This document shows, in pieces, positions 1-12,214 of a stretch of DNA of 64,000 nucleotides. The stretch comes from Cymodocea nodosa (Eukaryota; Streptophyta; Magnoliopsida; Alismatales; Cymodoceaceae): contig CM072347.1 of NCBI GenBank assembly GCA_036874045.1, positions 8,000,501 to 8,064,500 of the forward strand, read 5' to 3'. The position numbers and the translations under genes are program-made. Positions within the stretch are counted from its first letter, which is position 1. Each line of letters begins with the position of its first letter. The notes under the pieces were generated by a model. It ran no database searches. It saw only the letters and a program-made list of their open reading frames with translations, and had not been told where the DNA came from.

Positions 1-926
1 GCGTTCGATAATGAAAATTGAATAGTTAGATAACTGTTCGAGTTTTTATACACATGGATAGATAACTATTCGAGTTTTATAAAATGACTAACGAATAGAT
101 AAGTTTGCTATGTTTAGTCACGTGTTTTGCAGGTACAAAAACTCGAAGAGTTACAGATAAGTGTTCGAGTTTTTACAGGACTTAAAGGATAAGTGTTCAA
201 CTAAATCGAAGAGTTAGAAGATATTCTACAAGACTCCAGGAAGATAAAGTTTCAATGAATCTACGAGTGGAGATCATGGAAATTCAAAATGATAGTGGAG
301 AAAGTGGAAATTCAAATAGATAGTAATTTGGATTAAAGAAAAAATTAGTATGTGGATTATAGATTAAGTGGATGAACATGCTGAACGTGAAGACATAGTT
401 CGACTACTAATAGAGAGTACGAGCTACATTACAATTAAGGATCCCAATCTCAAAAAAAAAAAACCAAGTCTAAATATTCAATCCGGATCCCTAACTGAAA
501 AGTTAAGTTTGAATATTCATATCTAAAAAAATTCTCCAACATCAGAAGAATTTCGAAATTCCAAGCAATTTAAGAAAAGGAGCTACAAATGCAAGAAGTC
601 TGGAAATTCAACAACTAGAGAAGAAGAGATATAGAAGCTAAGCAAAAAGAAGGAAAGGAGTTGTGTGCATAAAGATTAGGTTTTATACAATTCGAAATTA
701 GTTTTGAATAAGAACTTCATTTTTCTATTTGAATTGTATATCGGACATTACTATATCAAAACCGTTAAGAGGGGAATTGAGTTGAAAAGATATTGTAAAT
801 TCTGTCTTTAAAGTTTATAAAGAATAGAATTTCATTTACGAGTGTTTTGTGCTCTTGTTTTATCCACTGGTAATTTAATTACTAAAGACACAATTCACCC
901 CCCTCTTGTGATACAACAATCCTACA
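1..926 (+). repeat. LTR, 3' portion, Sirevirus-like Copia, cut by window edge
   Basis: The right end carries the typical Copia U5 terminus (a CACCCCCC run followed by TCTTGTG and ...CCTACA), ending in CA at 926. Immediately to the right the sequence becomes the 3' reading region of the Athila-like element on the opposite strand, so this LTR inserted into that older element. The left end and any matching target duplication lie outside the window. The body repeats short motifs such as TTCGAGTTTTT. It may be a solo LTR or the 3' LTR of a longer element. Confidence 0.75.
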
Positions 927-927
927 A

Positions 928-2822
928 TGGCCTTGTCGTTGGTAGACATTCTTAATTAAAATGTTAGCTATCATGTGTGCTTTACCATTTAAGTGCTTTA
1001 GTCTATTTAACAATGGTACACTAGGATTGATAGCTAAACAATCCCTTATTATTTGCTCTATCTACTCGACTACAGTTGTGCTTTCTAGAATTTCTAGTCC
1101 TTCATTCTTTAGTCCTAAAATGTTGTGGAGAAGCTCTGGTGTTATCTGTACATCAGCTTGCTCCATGTTGGAAATTAATCCACTTTCTCCTTCTCTTAAA
1201 TTTGCATAGAAGTAGGGCACTAGATTCTCATATACTGCATGCCCTCTCTCTTGAGAAATAAACTACAATAGACCTTGGAACTCAAATAAATCCTTAATTT
1301 CTTGCATCCTATCCTAATTTATTGGTCTACTGTAAATGATATCATAACCCCTAATCTCTTGATACTTATTATATACTTCCTGACTCCAAAAGTGTACTTC
1401 ATTTAAAACTATTGCTTTAGTCAGGTCAGGAATGTGAATTTGTTGCTCTAGAGCGGTTTGTTCTTGAACTTCCTCTTCCATGTACTGAACTTGAATTTGC
1501 TAAAAATGCTTTGAAGATTCCTGCATTTTTGCTTCTACTTCTATCTATGGTGGAGAGTTGACAGAACTCTCCACTCTATCTTGAATTCTTCCCAAAATTT
1601 GTTGAAGAGTTTCTTGCTCTTCTATGGAATCTATCGAGTCATATCTTTCCATATGTACTTGTTCAACTTCTTGTTTAGTTTCTTCTTTTTCTTCTCCCTC
1701 TTGACTACCAATCTGCATTGTCACTATTCTTTCTAATTCTATGGTAGATTGGGATGGAGTTACGAGCAAATCAGCTTCTGCCCTAATTTCTGTTTCTTCT
1801 ATTCGTATAGGCTGTAGATTAGTTTCAGCCTGATTTTCTTCTTCTCTTTGCTCTTGCTGCTACTACTGCTGCTCCTACTCATCCTCAAAATCGGATAGCA
1901 GGTTTACAAAAATCAACTCTATAAGCTCTACTGATATTTGCATTTCAAATTTAATCTCTTCTTGATATTCAGGCACTATCTCTTTTCCTTTTCTTTTTCT
2001 GATTAATTGTGTCTGGACTTCCTCTTCTTCTTCTGAGATTAAATCTACAAAAATGTGCTCTGCAGGCCTTTGAGTCACAAGTATTGGCTCTTCTTGTTCA
2101 ACTTTTTCTATAATTGCTGGTCTCGAAGGACCAGCTTCAGCTCCTCTTGCAATAGGTCTAGCAGTGGCTTCTCAATGTTGTTCTACTTTAATTTTGTATT
2201 GGGCCTTCAACTTTTCTGCAACCCTCTTTTTGCACCATGCATCGAACACTAGATGTGCTATAGCTACTGCCAACTCTTCTGGTTCTCCTTAGTCTTTTCC
2301 AATTTGAACCAGTTCTTGAAATTCTCTTAACTCTTCCTCAGTAGAAGGCCCCAAAATTGCTGCTCTTTCTAACGACCTTAGTGGTGGAACTGAAGATCTA
2401 GGCTGCTGTTCCTCAAGGATAAGTCTTTTAGCAGTCGACTCCTCTTGTTCTTCATTTTCTTTCCTTTGTTGCTCCCAAATTGCCTACTAAGCCCGTCTAC
2501 CTATGCATCTTTTGAACTAGAGTCGAGACTTACATTAGATCAATTTTAGGGCAACTTCGTTATTTGGTCTGATTTTTCTCTCTTTGTTTACAACAACTTC
2601 CGTTACTACTCTGATTCTAGTTTCCATAATCTAAGGTATTTTTATTCCTAAATCAACTAACATTTTCCTCCAGTAGAAAAGGTCAGATTTTACCTTTTAA
2701 GGTTCTTTTTCCCTCATCGTATTTTTGATCTTCTACCTTGTGTGCCATTCTTCCGAATCTTTAAGAAATTCTAAAGTGTCCACTGCATCCTCCCAGAACT
2801 TGGGTGTCATCTTTGCCATCAT
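928..2822 (-). pseudogene. Extra 3' reading region of the Athila-like element (plant transposon protein-like)
   Basis: A Glu/Gln-rich region follows pol on the same strand, opening with a Met-Met pair at 2822. Near its far end it contains TPELLHNILGLKNEG and, further on, HLNGKAHMIANIL. Both resemble segments of the 3' reading region of the Copia element at 20591-22774 (SPELIFEVLGLKNEG, NLNAKARFIANIL). Such regions are known downstream of pol in Athila elements and are sometimes called env-like, but I see no convincing membrane segment. The function is unknown. The region is broken and is cut short by the LTR at 1-926. Confidence 0.6.
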
Positions 2823-3547
2823 GGAGTTATGCAACGGAACGGAATCGCTCTAATTTCTACTAGTCTAAGTTCTAAATGATTCTATAGATAATGCCCCCAA
2901 ACCCTAAGTTTAGTATAAATAAGCCCTAAGTTTAGGCAGGTAATCGGGTCATTTCCCACGCAAACTTTCGCTCTCTCATTTACCTCTCCGTGGAATTATG
3001 ATTAACTCCACGAACTAAATCTGTGGACTTAACTACAGTACTTCGTTGAGTTATAGTTAACTCAATGAGGTAAATTCGTTAACTTATCCTAGACTCAACG
3101 GAGTAAGTTCGTTGAGTTAAGCATAACTCAACGGACTTCTCGTAAAGTTATATTTAATAAAAATACATATAATAATAATTTTTACTTCGGTCAATATCGA
3201 AGAATTTTCGGTCTAACCGACTCTTAATTAATTAATTTTAGAATTTTTCAGTCAAACTGTTATATTCCTCGATTGAATTGAAATTAAATATTTTCTTTTT
3301 TTCTATCGATTGAACTGATACTATGCTTTGGTAAAATCGACATTTTTTACTAAATATAATATATATATTTTTTTATGTTTTTGTGTTTTGGTCAAACCGA
3401 TGGATCCTATCAGTTCAACTGCAATAATTTTTTTTTTTTATATGTTTTAGTAAAACAAATAATTTCTTTCAGTTGAACCGTGACTATATTAAATAAGGTT
3501 TTTTTTTATATATATATACTTAGAAAATTTCTTACTAAGTAAAGCTC
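2823..3547. other. Non-coding spacer between pol and 3' region of the Athila-like element
   Basis: No coding sequence is seen. At about 2985-3150 there is a cluster of imperfect palindromes built from GTTGAGTTA and TAACTCAACGGA. The rest (about 3160-3540) is very AT-rich, with repeated variants of GGTCAAACCGA and poly-T runs. Confidence 0.6.
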
Positions 3548-5106
3548 TAGTAGTCCTCTACTCTTACTTCTTCTATAATTCTAAAAGAACTTTTTGGTAT
3601 TTTCAAAATAGGTCTCAGTCTTTGTCCATTTACTTTAAATATATTCTGATTTTTAGGATTTTCAATTTCAATAGCTCCATAGGGATAAATATTTCAAACT
3701 ATGTAAGGTCCTACCCATCTAGATCTTAATTTTCCTAGATGATTATAGAGTCTAGTCATGTAAAGATATATTTCTTGTCTTATTTCAAAGGTTTTTGGAA
3801 TAATTTTCTTGTTAGGCTAGAACTTCATTTTCTCTTTTTCTCTTATAGTTTTTGAATAAGCTTCATTCCTAAATTCTTCTAATTCAATCAATTGCATTTT
3901 CCTATTTTTAGCAACATGATTTAAATTAGTGTTTAGAGTTTTTAATGCCCAATAAGCTTTATGTTCAATTTCAACTAGTAAATGACAACTTTTTCCATAT
4001 ACTAGCCTAAAAGGTGACATACCTAAGCTTGTCTTATAAGCAATTCTATAAGCCCAAAGTGCATCTATCAATCTATTAGCCCAATCTGTTCTAGTAGGAT
4101 TCACTACTTTTTCTAAGATTAACTTAATTTGTTTGTTTACACTTTCTACTTGTCCACTTGTTTGTAGATGACATGATGTTGCAATTTTGTGATTTACTCC
4201 ATATTTCTTCATTAAGGCTTCAAAACTTCTATTACATAAATGAGTTCCTTTATCACTGATAATAGATTTAGGTATTCCAAATCTAGTAATTATATTAGTT
4301 CTTATAAAATGTATTACCACTTTGTTGTCATTAGTTTTTGTAGGAATAGCTTCTATCTATTTAGATACAAAATCCACCCCCAACAATATATAATTAAATT
4401 GATTAGACATAGGAAATGGACCCATAAAATCTATTCCCCACACATCAAAGATTTCAACCTCAACAATAGGATTAAGAGGCAACATATTCCTCTTTGATAT
4501 TCTTCCTATTTGTTGACATCTTAAACAACTTAAGCAATATTTATGAGCATCTTTGAATAGTGTTGACCAATAAAAACCACATTGTAGAATTTTGGCAGTA
4601 GTTTTCTCTGAACCAAAATGCCCTCCACATACTTGGTCATGGCAGAAAGACAATATGCTTTGATATTCAGTTTCTAGAATACACCTTCTGAAAACTAGAT
4701 CAGGACATTTCTTAAATAAGTATGGGTCTTCCCAATAGTAATATTTTACTCTTGAAAAGAACAATTTCTTATACTATCTATTCCAATCCTTAGGTGTTAC
4801 ACTAGTAACTAAGTAATTAACTATGTTTGTATACCAAGGCATTATGTTGATGGTCATTAGTTGTTCATCAGGAAAATTATACTTAATTACAATATTTGAT
4901 TTTTCTATTTGTAATATTGATAAATGATCTGCTACTACATTCTCACAACCTTTTTTATCTTTAATTTCCAGATCAAATTCTTGTAATAATAATATCCACT
5001 GGATCAATCTAGGTTTAGTCTCTTTCTTTCCTATTAGGTGTTTTAAAGCTGAATGATCCGTGTATACTATCACTTTAACTCTAATCAGATATGATCTAAA
5101 TTTTTT
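3548..5106 (-). pseudogene. Athila-like pol, RNase H and integrase part
   Basis: The - strand encodes the end of RNase H ([10 protein letters not shown]) and then the integrase. The HHCC zinc-binding segment lies near 4640-4510, with CLRCQQ at about 4530. The catalytic core includes the GIDFMGPFP segment and [12 protein letters not shown], and the region ends in the WVGPY and VNGQRLRP blocks near 3700-3560. The order RT-RNase H-integrase defines Ty3/Gypsy. The RNase H is separated from the rest of pol by the insertion at 5107-7693. It is a broken fossil. Confidence 0.85.
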
Positions 5107-5644
5107 TGTTGAGTATTTTGTTTTGATGATGTGTGCTGAATGAAAATAATCATATTTGCTCAATTACTATTGCTTGTGAAAAGAAATTAAAATCATCAAT
5201 TAATACAGAAAAAGGTTACTGATATAAATATTTGTCTGTATTGGATCTGAAGTTAATAACTAGTCGTTTCATTATAAAGGGAGATGATATTTAAATGGTT
5301 ATTGTAATCTGATAGATGATAATTAGAAAATTGATACTTATATAATTATTGACATCTGAGAGTTTAAGTTCTGAGAAGTAAAATTTACACAAACAATAGA
5401 AATAAACTTAAGTCAACAAACAAGTTTATTGAATTAAAAGTTAACCCAACGAAGGTGCTTTGTTGAGTTAAACATATTTCATAATTAATTTAATATGGTT
5501 TTGTCATCATCAAAAAGGGGGAGATTGTTGAGTATTTTGTTTTGATGATGTGTGCTGAATGAAAATAATCATATTTGCTCAATTACTATTGCTTGTGAAA
5601 AGAAATTAAAATCATCAATTAATATAGAAAAAGGTTACTGATAT

Positions 5645-6637
5645 TGTAGGATCGTATGGCTACACAAGAGGGGGTGATTTGTGTATTTTTAATATTTTCT
5701 GAAATATAATTGAAACTTTAAAACTCAAAAACAAGTCGAGACATTGTTTTCATAAAATCATTTTTATTCAAGGTTTCAATTACAATATACAATTCAATTC
5801 TCCTCAGAAATTGTAGATGCAATTATATTTCGATATCATATATCATCTAAATAATTTCATAACTACTAACAGAGAAAACTAATTTGCAGAATTTAAAACA
5901 TTTCTCCCTGTTTGAGATCTTTCTTCTTCTTCTTTTTCTTCTTCAACAATTCTTTAGTGACAAATATCTTGTCTTTCTCTGCTTCATCGAATTTGCTTTC
6001 TTCTAATACTTTAAATCTTCAGTGATATAAATAATACATTTTTCTGCTTCACTGAATTTTCTTCCACTTGAGAGATTTTCCCCGAAGAGGTGTTTTTGAT
6101 CCTTGAAAAAGATTTTTCTTTTGGTGAGCAGGGATGGTTTGATCCTTGAAAAGATTTTTCGTTTTGTGTGCAAGGATGGTTTGATCAACGAGAATTCTAT
6201 GCCTTTTATACTGTATCTTCATTTCATGCATATCTTTCACGTTTAACCACTACCAGTTTTCCACTTCTCCATGTCTTTTCTTTTTCCTTCATCGAAACAC
6301 ACACGTTCTAACCTACGTTTATATTTCGAATTTTCTTTAATCATCAGTCCTAGATCTTTGAAAAATTTCCTGCAAAATAAACTTTCTCGTCCAAAAACCT
6401 TTCATCAGTGTAATAAGAAGTCGATACTTTAATGTTAACTAAACGAGTAACACAAGTATATATATATAACTTAACGTTTCTAACTTAATGAGTTCCTCAT
6501 GTGCCAATTCACGTGACAAGTACTGTAGATAACTCAACAAACCAGCTTAACCTTTCTTTCGGAAGGTTAAACGATAACTCACCGAAAACAGTTTAAGTTT
6601 CGGATAGTTACGGATGTAAGTCATCGAAAAACTCTTT
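5645..6637 (-). repeat. Left arm of LTR hairpin 1
   Basis: This is the reverse complement of 6713-7693 along almost its whole length. The outer end is TGTAGGATCGTATGG, the inverted LTR terminus. It corresponds to the 3' part of the LTR at 11901-13473 plus about 120 further inner bases. An inverted TATA box (CCTTTTATA, 6202-6210) points left, out of the hairpin. Confidence 0.85.
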
Positions 6638-6712
6638 ATATTATAAAACTAGTGAGACACGTGTCAAGACCTGAAAACATGACTTAAGTTACCTTTCGGA
6701 TAGTTTATGGTA

Positions 6713-7693
6713 AAAAGAGTTTTTCGGTGACTTACAATCGTAACTATCCGAAACTTAAACTATTTTCAGTGAGTTATCGTTTAACCTTCCGAAAGAAAGG
6801 TTAAGCTAGTTCGTTGAGTTATCTACAGTACTAGTCACATGAATTAGCACATGAGGAACTCGTTAAGTTAGAAACGTTAAGTTATATATATACTTGTATT
6901 ACTCGTTTAGTTAACATTAAAGTAACGACTTCTTATTACACTAATGAAAAATTTTTGGACAAGAAAGTTTATTTTGCAGAAATTTTTCAGAGATCCAAGA
7001 CTAGTGATTAAAGAAAATTTGAAATGTAAACATGGGTCAGAACGTGTGTATTTCGATGAAGGAAAAAGAAAAGACGTGGAGAAGTGGAAAGCTGGTAGTG
7101 ATTAAACGTGGAGGATAGGCATGAAATGAAGATACAGTATAAAAGGCATAGAGTTCTCGTTGATCAAACTATCCTTGCACACAAAACGAAAAATCTTTTC
7201 AAAGATCAAACTATCCCTACACATCAAAAGAAAAATCTTTTTAAGGGATCAAAAACACTCTTCGGGGAAAATCTCTTAGGTAGAAGAAAATTCAGTGAAG
7301 CAGAAAAAGGTATTATTTATGTCATTGAAGATTTAAAGTATCAAAAGAAAGCAAATTCAATGAAGGAGAGAAAGACAAGATATTCGTCATTGAAAAATTG
7401 CTGAAGAAGAAAAAGAAAGATCTCAAATAGGGAGAAATATTTTAAATTCCGCAAATTAGTTTTCTTTATTTGTAGTTATGAAATTGTTTAGATGATACAT
7501 GGTATCGAGATATAGTTGCATCTACAATTTCTAAGGAGAATTGAATTGTATATTGTAATTGAAACCTTGAATAAAAATGATTTTATGAAAACAATGTCTC
7601 GACTTGTTTTGGAATTTTAAAGTTTCAATTATATTTCAGAAAATATTGAAAAACACAATTCACCCCCCTCTTGTGTAGCCATACGATCCTACA
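6713..7693 (+). repeat. Right arm of LTR hairpin 1
   Basis: This is the partner of 5645-6637, separated by a 75-base loop (6638-6712). It contains TATAAAAGG at 7138-7146 pointing right and ends with the normal LTR terminus CATACGATCCTACA at 7693. Confidence 0.85.
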
Positions 7694-9640
7694 TTTTCTA
7701 AGGCAAACACAACAGCTAACAGCTCTTTTTCAGTAGTTGTATAATTAACCTGAGCATCATTTAAGGTTTTGCTTGCATAATGAATCACTCTAGGAGATTT
7801 TTCTATCTTCTATCCTAGCACTGCTTCTACAGCAAAATCAGATGCATCGTACATTAATTCAAATGGATGGCTCCAATCAGGTGCTTGTATTATAGGAGTT
7901 GAAATTAAGCTAGTTTTAAGCTTGAAAAATGCTTCTTTGCAATTTTTATCAAAGTTAAATAGGACATCTTTTAATAGATTAGTTAAAGGTCTAGCTATTT
8001 TGCTAAAATCTTTAATAAATCTTCTATAAAATCTAGCATGTCCTAGAAATGATCTAATATCTTTTACTAATTTAAGTTCTGGTAGATTAGAAATTACTTC
8101 TATTTTAGCTTTATCTACTTCCAACCCTTTCTTTGAAACAACATGTCCCAAGACTATTCCTTGTTTAACCATGAAATGACATTTTTCCCAATTTAGAACC
8201 AGACCTTTTTCCACATAGTGCTTTAATATTTGGTCTAAATTGTTTAAACACACTTCATATGAAGTTCCATAAATAGTAAAATCATCCATAAATATTTCTA
8301 AAAAATCTTTAGTCATTCCAGTGAATATGCCCTGCATATACCTTTGAAAGGTGGCTGATGCATTGCATAATATGAATGGCATTCTCTTAAAAGTATAAGT
8401 TCCATTAGGACAGGTGAAAGTTGTTTTCTCTTGATCCTCTAATGCTACTAGAACTTGGTTATATCCTGAATACCCGTCTGGGAAACAAAAATATTCTTGC
8501 CTTGCTAATCTCTCTAGCATTTGATCTATAAAAGGTAAGGGAAAATGATCTTTCCTAGTTACAGCATTCAACTTTCTATAATCTATACACACTCTCCAGC
8601 CTGATTGAATTCTAGTAGGTATCAAGTCCTGACTTTCATTCCTAATAACTGTTAATCCTAATTTCTTGGGAACTACATGGATTAGACTAACCCATGAGCC
8701 ATCAGAAATTGGATAAATTATGTCATTATCTAACCATTTCACTATTTCCTTCCTAACTACTTCTTTAAGGTTTGGATTTAATCTCCTCTCAGGAATTCGA
8801 ACTAGTTTAGCATTCTCTTCTAAATATATGTAGTGACAGCATAAAGTTGCACTTAGCCCTTTTATATCAGTCATAGTCCATCTTATTGCTTCTTTATAAG
8901 TTTTTACTACTTTTAATTTAGCAATTTGATCTTTTTTTAAATCTGAAGCAATAATGATTGGACATGTTCGTTTTTCTTCCAAAAATATATAGGTTAATTC
9001 AAGAGGTAAAGGTTTTAATTCTAAATGTTGCCCATCAGAAGCTAAAACTCCTAATTGAACATCATCATTTCCTATATTAATCTCTTCCTGATCTCCTTTT
9101 ACATTTATGCTTTCACTTTCTTCTAAGTTTTTAGAATTGAGTTGTCTATTTAATTCTTCTTGAATCACATCATCTAGTATATCTCCTTCATCCTCTAAAA
9201 AGTTTATAGTATGTAAGAACATTTCTAACCCTTCAAACTTTTTTGGTTTAAAAATGTTTAATTGGGTATCCTCATTGCCATATGTTAACTTCATTATTCC
9301 AGTTTTACAATTTATAATAGCCCTTGATGTTGCTAAGAATGGTCTTCCCAAAATTAAAGATGTATCGTGATTTTCATGCTTAATTTGTTGGGAATCCAAA
9401 ATTACAATATCAATAGGATATATGAAATTTTTGATTTTAATTAAGACATCCTCTATTTTTCCTCTAGGGTATCTTATACTTCTATCAGCTAATTGAATAA
9501 TAGTCTTAGTAGGAGTTAAGCCTTCTAATCCTAAGGATGCAAATATATCATTTGGCATAACATTTGTACCTGCACCTAGGTCTATTAAGGTTCTTTCTAA
9601 AATGGTATTTCCTATGGTACATGATATAACAGGAATTCCA
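7694..9640 (-). pseudogene. Athila-like pol, protease, reverse transcriptase and start of RNase H
   Basis: The protease segment with DLGAGTNVMP lies near 9560-9600, followed by LADRSIRYPRGKIEDV. A Glu-rich linker (about 9200-9000) leads to the reverse transcriptase: WRVCIDYRKLN near 8600, DGYSGYNQ near 8470, RMPF near 8380, and the catalytic FMDD near 8290. YDASDFAV at about 7850 opens RNase H. This layout is characteristic of Athila elements. The reading frame ends at the nested insertion. It is a broken fossil. Confidence 0.85.
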
Positions 9641-10858
9641 AGATCAAATAACTTTTTAGGAATTTATGGCAGAAATAGGGAACTACTTTGCTCAGTTAAA
9701 ATGACTTTCCTTAAAATTTTTCCCTTTCTTTTCTTAGTACACCAATCCTTAAGAAATTTAGCACAATGTGACATTTTCTGCAATAAGTCTAACAAAGGAA
9801 TGTTAACTTGTACTTTTTCAAAAATTTCTCTAATTTTTTCTTATTTTTCAGGAAATGTTTGTTGTAATCTTTCAGGATAAGGTGCTAATGATTGTGATTT
9901 AAAAGATTCTTTTTCTTTCATTTGATTTGTTCGATCATTTTTAGTCTCATTTTCAGATTCAGATATTTCTTCATTGATTTCTAAGTTTTCAGATATTACA
10001 TTCTCATTATCATTTTAATTTTTGCTCTTATCCACCTTCATATTACTTTCTTTTTGAATTCTTGGTGGTATATTAGTTCCAAATCTTAATGTTATACATA
10101 CATCTTCCAGATTTTCGTTACTTTCATGATATTCTTGTATATCATTTTCATGATTATGATCTTCAATTGTTTTTAGTTTTAAATTGCATTCTTTAAATTC
10201 TATTGCATTTGTATTTTCTTTTGTTTGTATGTCTTGCAAATTATGCAAATCTGTAACATTAAAGTTTTCATTTGTGTTGTCCTATTGCATGACTTGTAAT
10301 TTCATTGTAAATTCATCCAATGCTTTTATTTTTCTTTCCAGATTATTTAATCTCATTACATTCAATTTTTGATCAATTTTCATTATGATTTTTTCAGTTT
10401 CGTAAATGATATCAATTTTAGGTTTTGAATATTCTTCTCTATAGTTTAATTGGTTGACTTCATGTTGCTGACACATATATTGTTCCAGTTTGTCCATGTT
10501 TCACTCTAAGCTACGCTCTAGTCTGTCATACCTATCCCAAACTTCTTTGTCTCTCAACATATTACACATTCTAAACTGACCATTAGTTGGGTAAACCATA
10601 GGATTCTCATACTCAGATCTATTATATTGAAGATAATTCATTTGTTGTTCATGTGATCTAACCATCTGTAATCATCTCAATTTCAAACAATCAGAAATGT
10701 CGTGACCTTCCAAATTGCAGAATTCACATATGCTAACTACAGGTTTCAGAAATCTTTGAGCATAAGCATATGTCATATTCTCAATTATAGAAGAAAACAC
10801 ACACACTCCTCTTGCTATTAAAACAAAGCAACACTCACAATTGCTTAGCTTCTCAATC
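9641..10858 (-). pseudogene. Short gag remnant of the Athila-like element
   Basis: A CCHC zinc knuckle (CEFCNLEGHDISDC) is encoded at roughly 10745-10690, only about 120 bases after the primer binding site. Most of a normal Athila gag must therefore be absent. Downstream is Lys/Glu/Asn-rich sequence with predicted coiled-coil character leading to the protease. Confidence 0.65.
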
Positions 10859-10876
10859 TCCCTGGCAATGGCGCTA
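10859..10876 (-). other. Primer binding site, tRNA-Asp type
   Basis: On the - strand this reads TAGCGCCATTGCCAGGGA, close to TGGCGCCGTTGCCGGGGA, the tRNA-Asp primer site used by Athila and Tat elements. It follows an LTR end (...CTAAAACA) by a few bases. Confidence 0.75.
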
Positions 10877-10883
10877 GAAAACT

Positions 10884-11640
10884 TGTTTTAGGGTTTGTTA
10901 ACTTCTATTTTTACTTGTTTAATTTGTCTTTATGCTTATATCAATAATTACTTTTAAAAGTAAATTAACAACCTTTCACACAAATTAGATATTAATTCCA
11001 ATTTGTATTTTAACTACAAGTGCATAGTGTATATTGTATTTGTGTGCAAGTATAGGTCGATCCATAGAGATTTAAGTAAAAATTATGTACTGTCTCGATT
11101 TTTATATTGGAGTTTATGTGTGTTCAGTTAAGCACTCTGTTGAGTTATAGTTAACACAACAGACCTAGTTCGTTGAGTTATGGATAACTCAACAGACTAA
11201 CCTTGTGGACTTAAGTTAACTTCGCAAGCCTATCTTTCCAGTTTAATACTACTATTTATAGAGGAATTCGGCCAACCATTGGGCGGTTCCACAGATTGTA
11301 AATAACATCAATTAAGCTCTTTAATGCTAGTTAAGATTAGATTTATCATTAAGGAACACTAACATTCAGATATTTAAAATAGTAACCATTAAAATCTTTA
11401 AGTATCTAGAACGAATCAATTTCAGTAAACTATAAAACTATTATCTATTTTTGGAATCAAACAAACATAAAACATTCACAATACTAATAATGATAACATT
11501 AATCACGATACAAAACAAGCAATACAACACTTTAATACTAAATGTAAACACAGATAAGTTGTTGTTTTTGGTATTTTTGTTTTGATATGTTCCTGAAGAT
11601 GAATGAAAAGGTGAAAGGTAAAAATCTCTATCAACAGTAA
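10884..11640 (-). repeat. 5' LTR of the Athila-like element (outer end unresolved)
   Basis: On the - strand it holds the phrase common at the LTR 3' ends of such elements: CTATGGATCGACCTATACTTG, followed by a CACTTG block, just upstream of the primer site. At 11130-11240 there are palindromic repeats of the GTTGAGTTA / TAACTCAAC type. No outer TG boundary could be fixed. Confidence 0.5.
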
Positions 11641-11895
11641 AAACTTCCATCACTACATGCGACGCGATTACACCACTGAAAACTTAATCACTTACAATCA
11701 TGTCTCCTCTCCCTATAGAATCGCAAGTCCAAAATTGTAAGATGATCTCCTCTTCAGCATACTAGCATCAACCCAAAACCAATGCTAGAAGCTTTACGAT
11801 CTCCTGAGATATGAGTTGGTGCTTGGTGAAAATGGCTTCCCTTCCTACGATGCGATCACTCCTCATAGTGGTTGTTAAGCACCATGTTTGGCTTG
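11641..11895. other. Unclassified sequence left of the Copia insertion
   Basis: It continues at 24959-25020 on the far side of the 13 kb Copia element. A short + strand reading stretch beginning MFGLESTQ spans the insertion point, but it is too short to assign. It may be LTR or older host DNA. Confidence 0.4.
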
Positions 11896-11900
11896 GAATC
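11896..11900. repeat. Target site duplication GAATC, left copy
   Basis: GAATC stands immediately before the 5' LTR and is repeated exactly at 24954-24958, right after the 3' LTR. It marks a single integration event. Confidence 0.9.
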
Positions 11901-12214
11901 TGTTGAGTATTTTTGTTTTGATGATGTGTGCTGAATGAAAATAATCATATTTGCTCAATTACTATTGCTTGTGAAAAGAAATTAAAATCATCAATTAATA
12001 CAGAAAAAGCTTACTAATATAAATACTTGTCTGTATTGGATCTGAAGTTAATAACTAGTCGTTTCGATGCATTAATTTCTCATTTAGCTAAACGTTAAGT
12101 TAACGTGTGTTTTTATTGAAAAGCATGATATGTTTTAATGTTATATCTTCTATATCATGAACAGTGCACGTTTAGACAACTCGTTAAGTTAGAGGCTTAA
12201 AGGTTAAAATAGGT

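Larger units (their letters stand above)
5107..7693 (+). mobile_element. Rearranged Sirevirus LTR derivative with a hairpin core
   Basis: The insert begins TGTTGAG and ends CCTACA, the same termini as the LTRs of the Copia element at 11901-24953, and is flanked by T-rich near-duplicates (TTTTT and TTTTC). Inside, in order, are: about 160 bases of LTR start; about 260 bases matching the region before the 3' LTR, including a polypurine tract; 119 bases of LTR start again (5526-5644); an inverted LTR 3' part (5645-6637); a 75-base loop; and the same LTR part in direct orientation (6713-7693). It splits the pol of the Athila-like element. It is non-coding and non-autonomous. Confidence 0.8.
927..11895 (-). 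mobile_element. Athila-like Ty3/Gypsy element, broken and nested
   Basis: The order on the - strand is LTR end, tRNA-Asp type primer binding site, short gag remnant with a zinc knuckle, protease, reverse transcriptase, RNase H, integrase, then an extra 3' reading region. The RT block and the long protease-RT linker match the Athila group of plant Gypsy elements. The element is interrupted by a 2.6 kb LTR-bounded insert (5107-7693). It is cut on the left by the LTR ending at 926, so its 3' LTR is not seen. Its right limit is uncertain: sequence before the Copia insertion at 11901 could be its 5' LTR or older DNA. It is a fossil with many interruptions and is not functional. Confidence 0.8.

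Noticed and set aside
11441-11653. Hydrophobic 70-codon - strand open frame.
   Set aside because: AT-rich LTR-region sequence with no domain. Its hydrophobic residues follow from T-rich codons.
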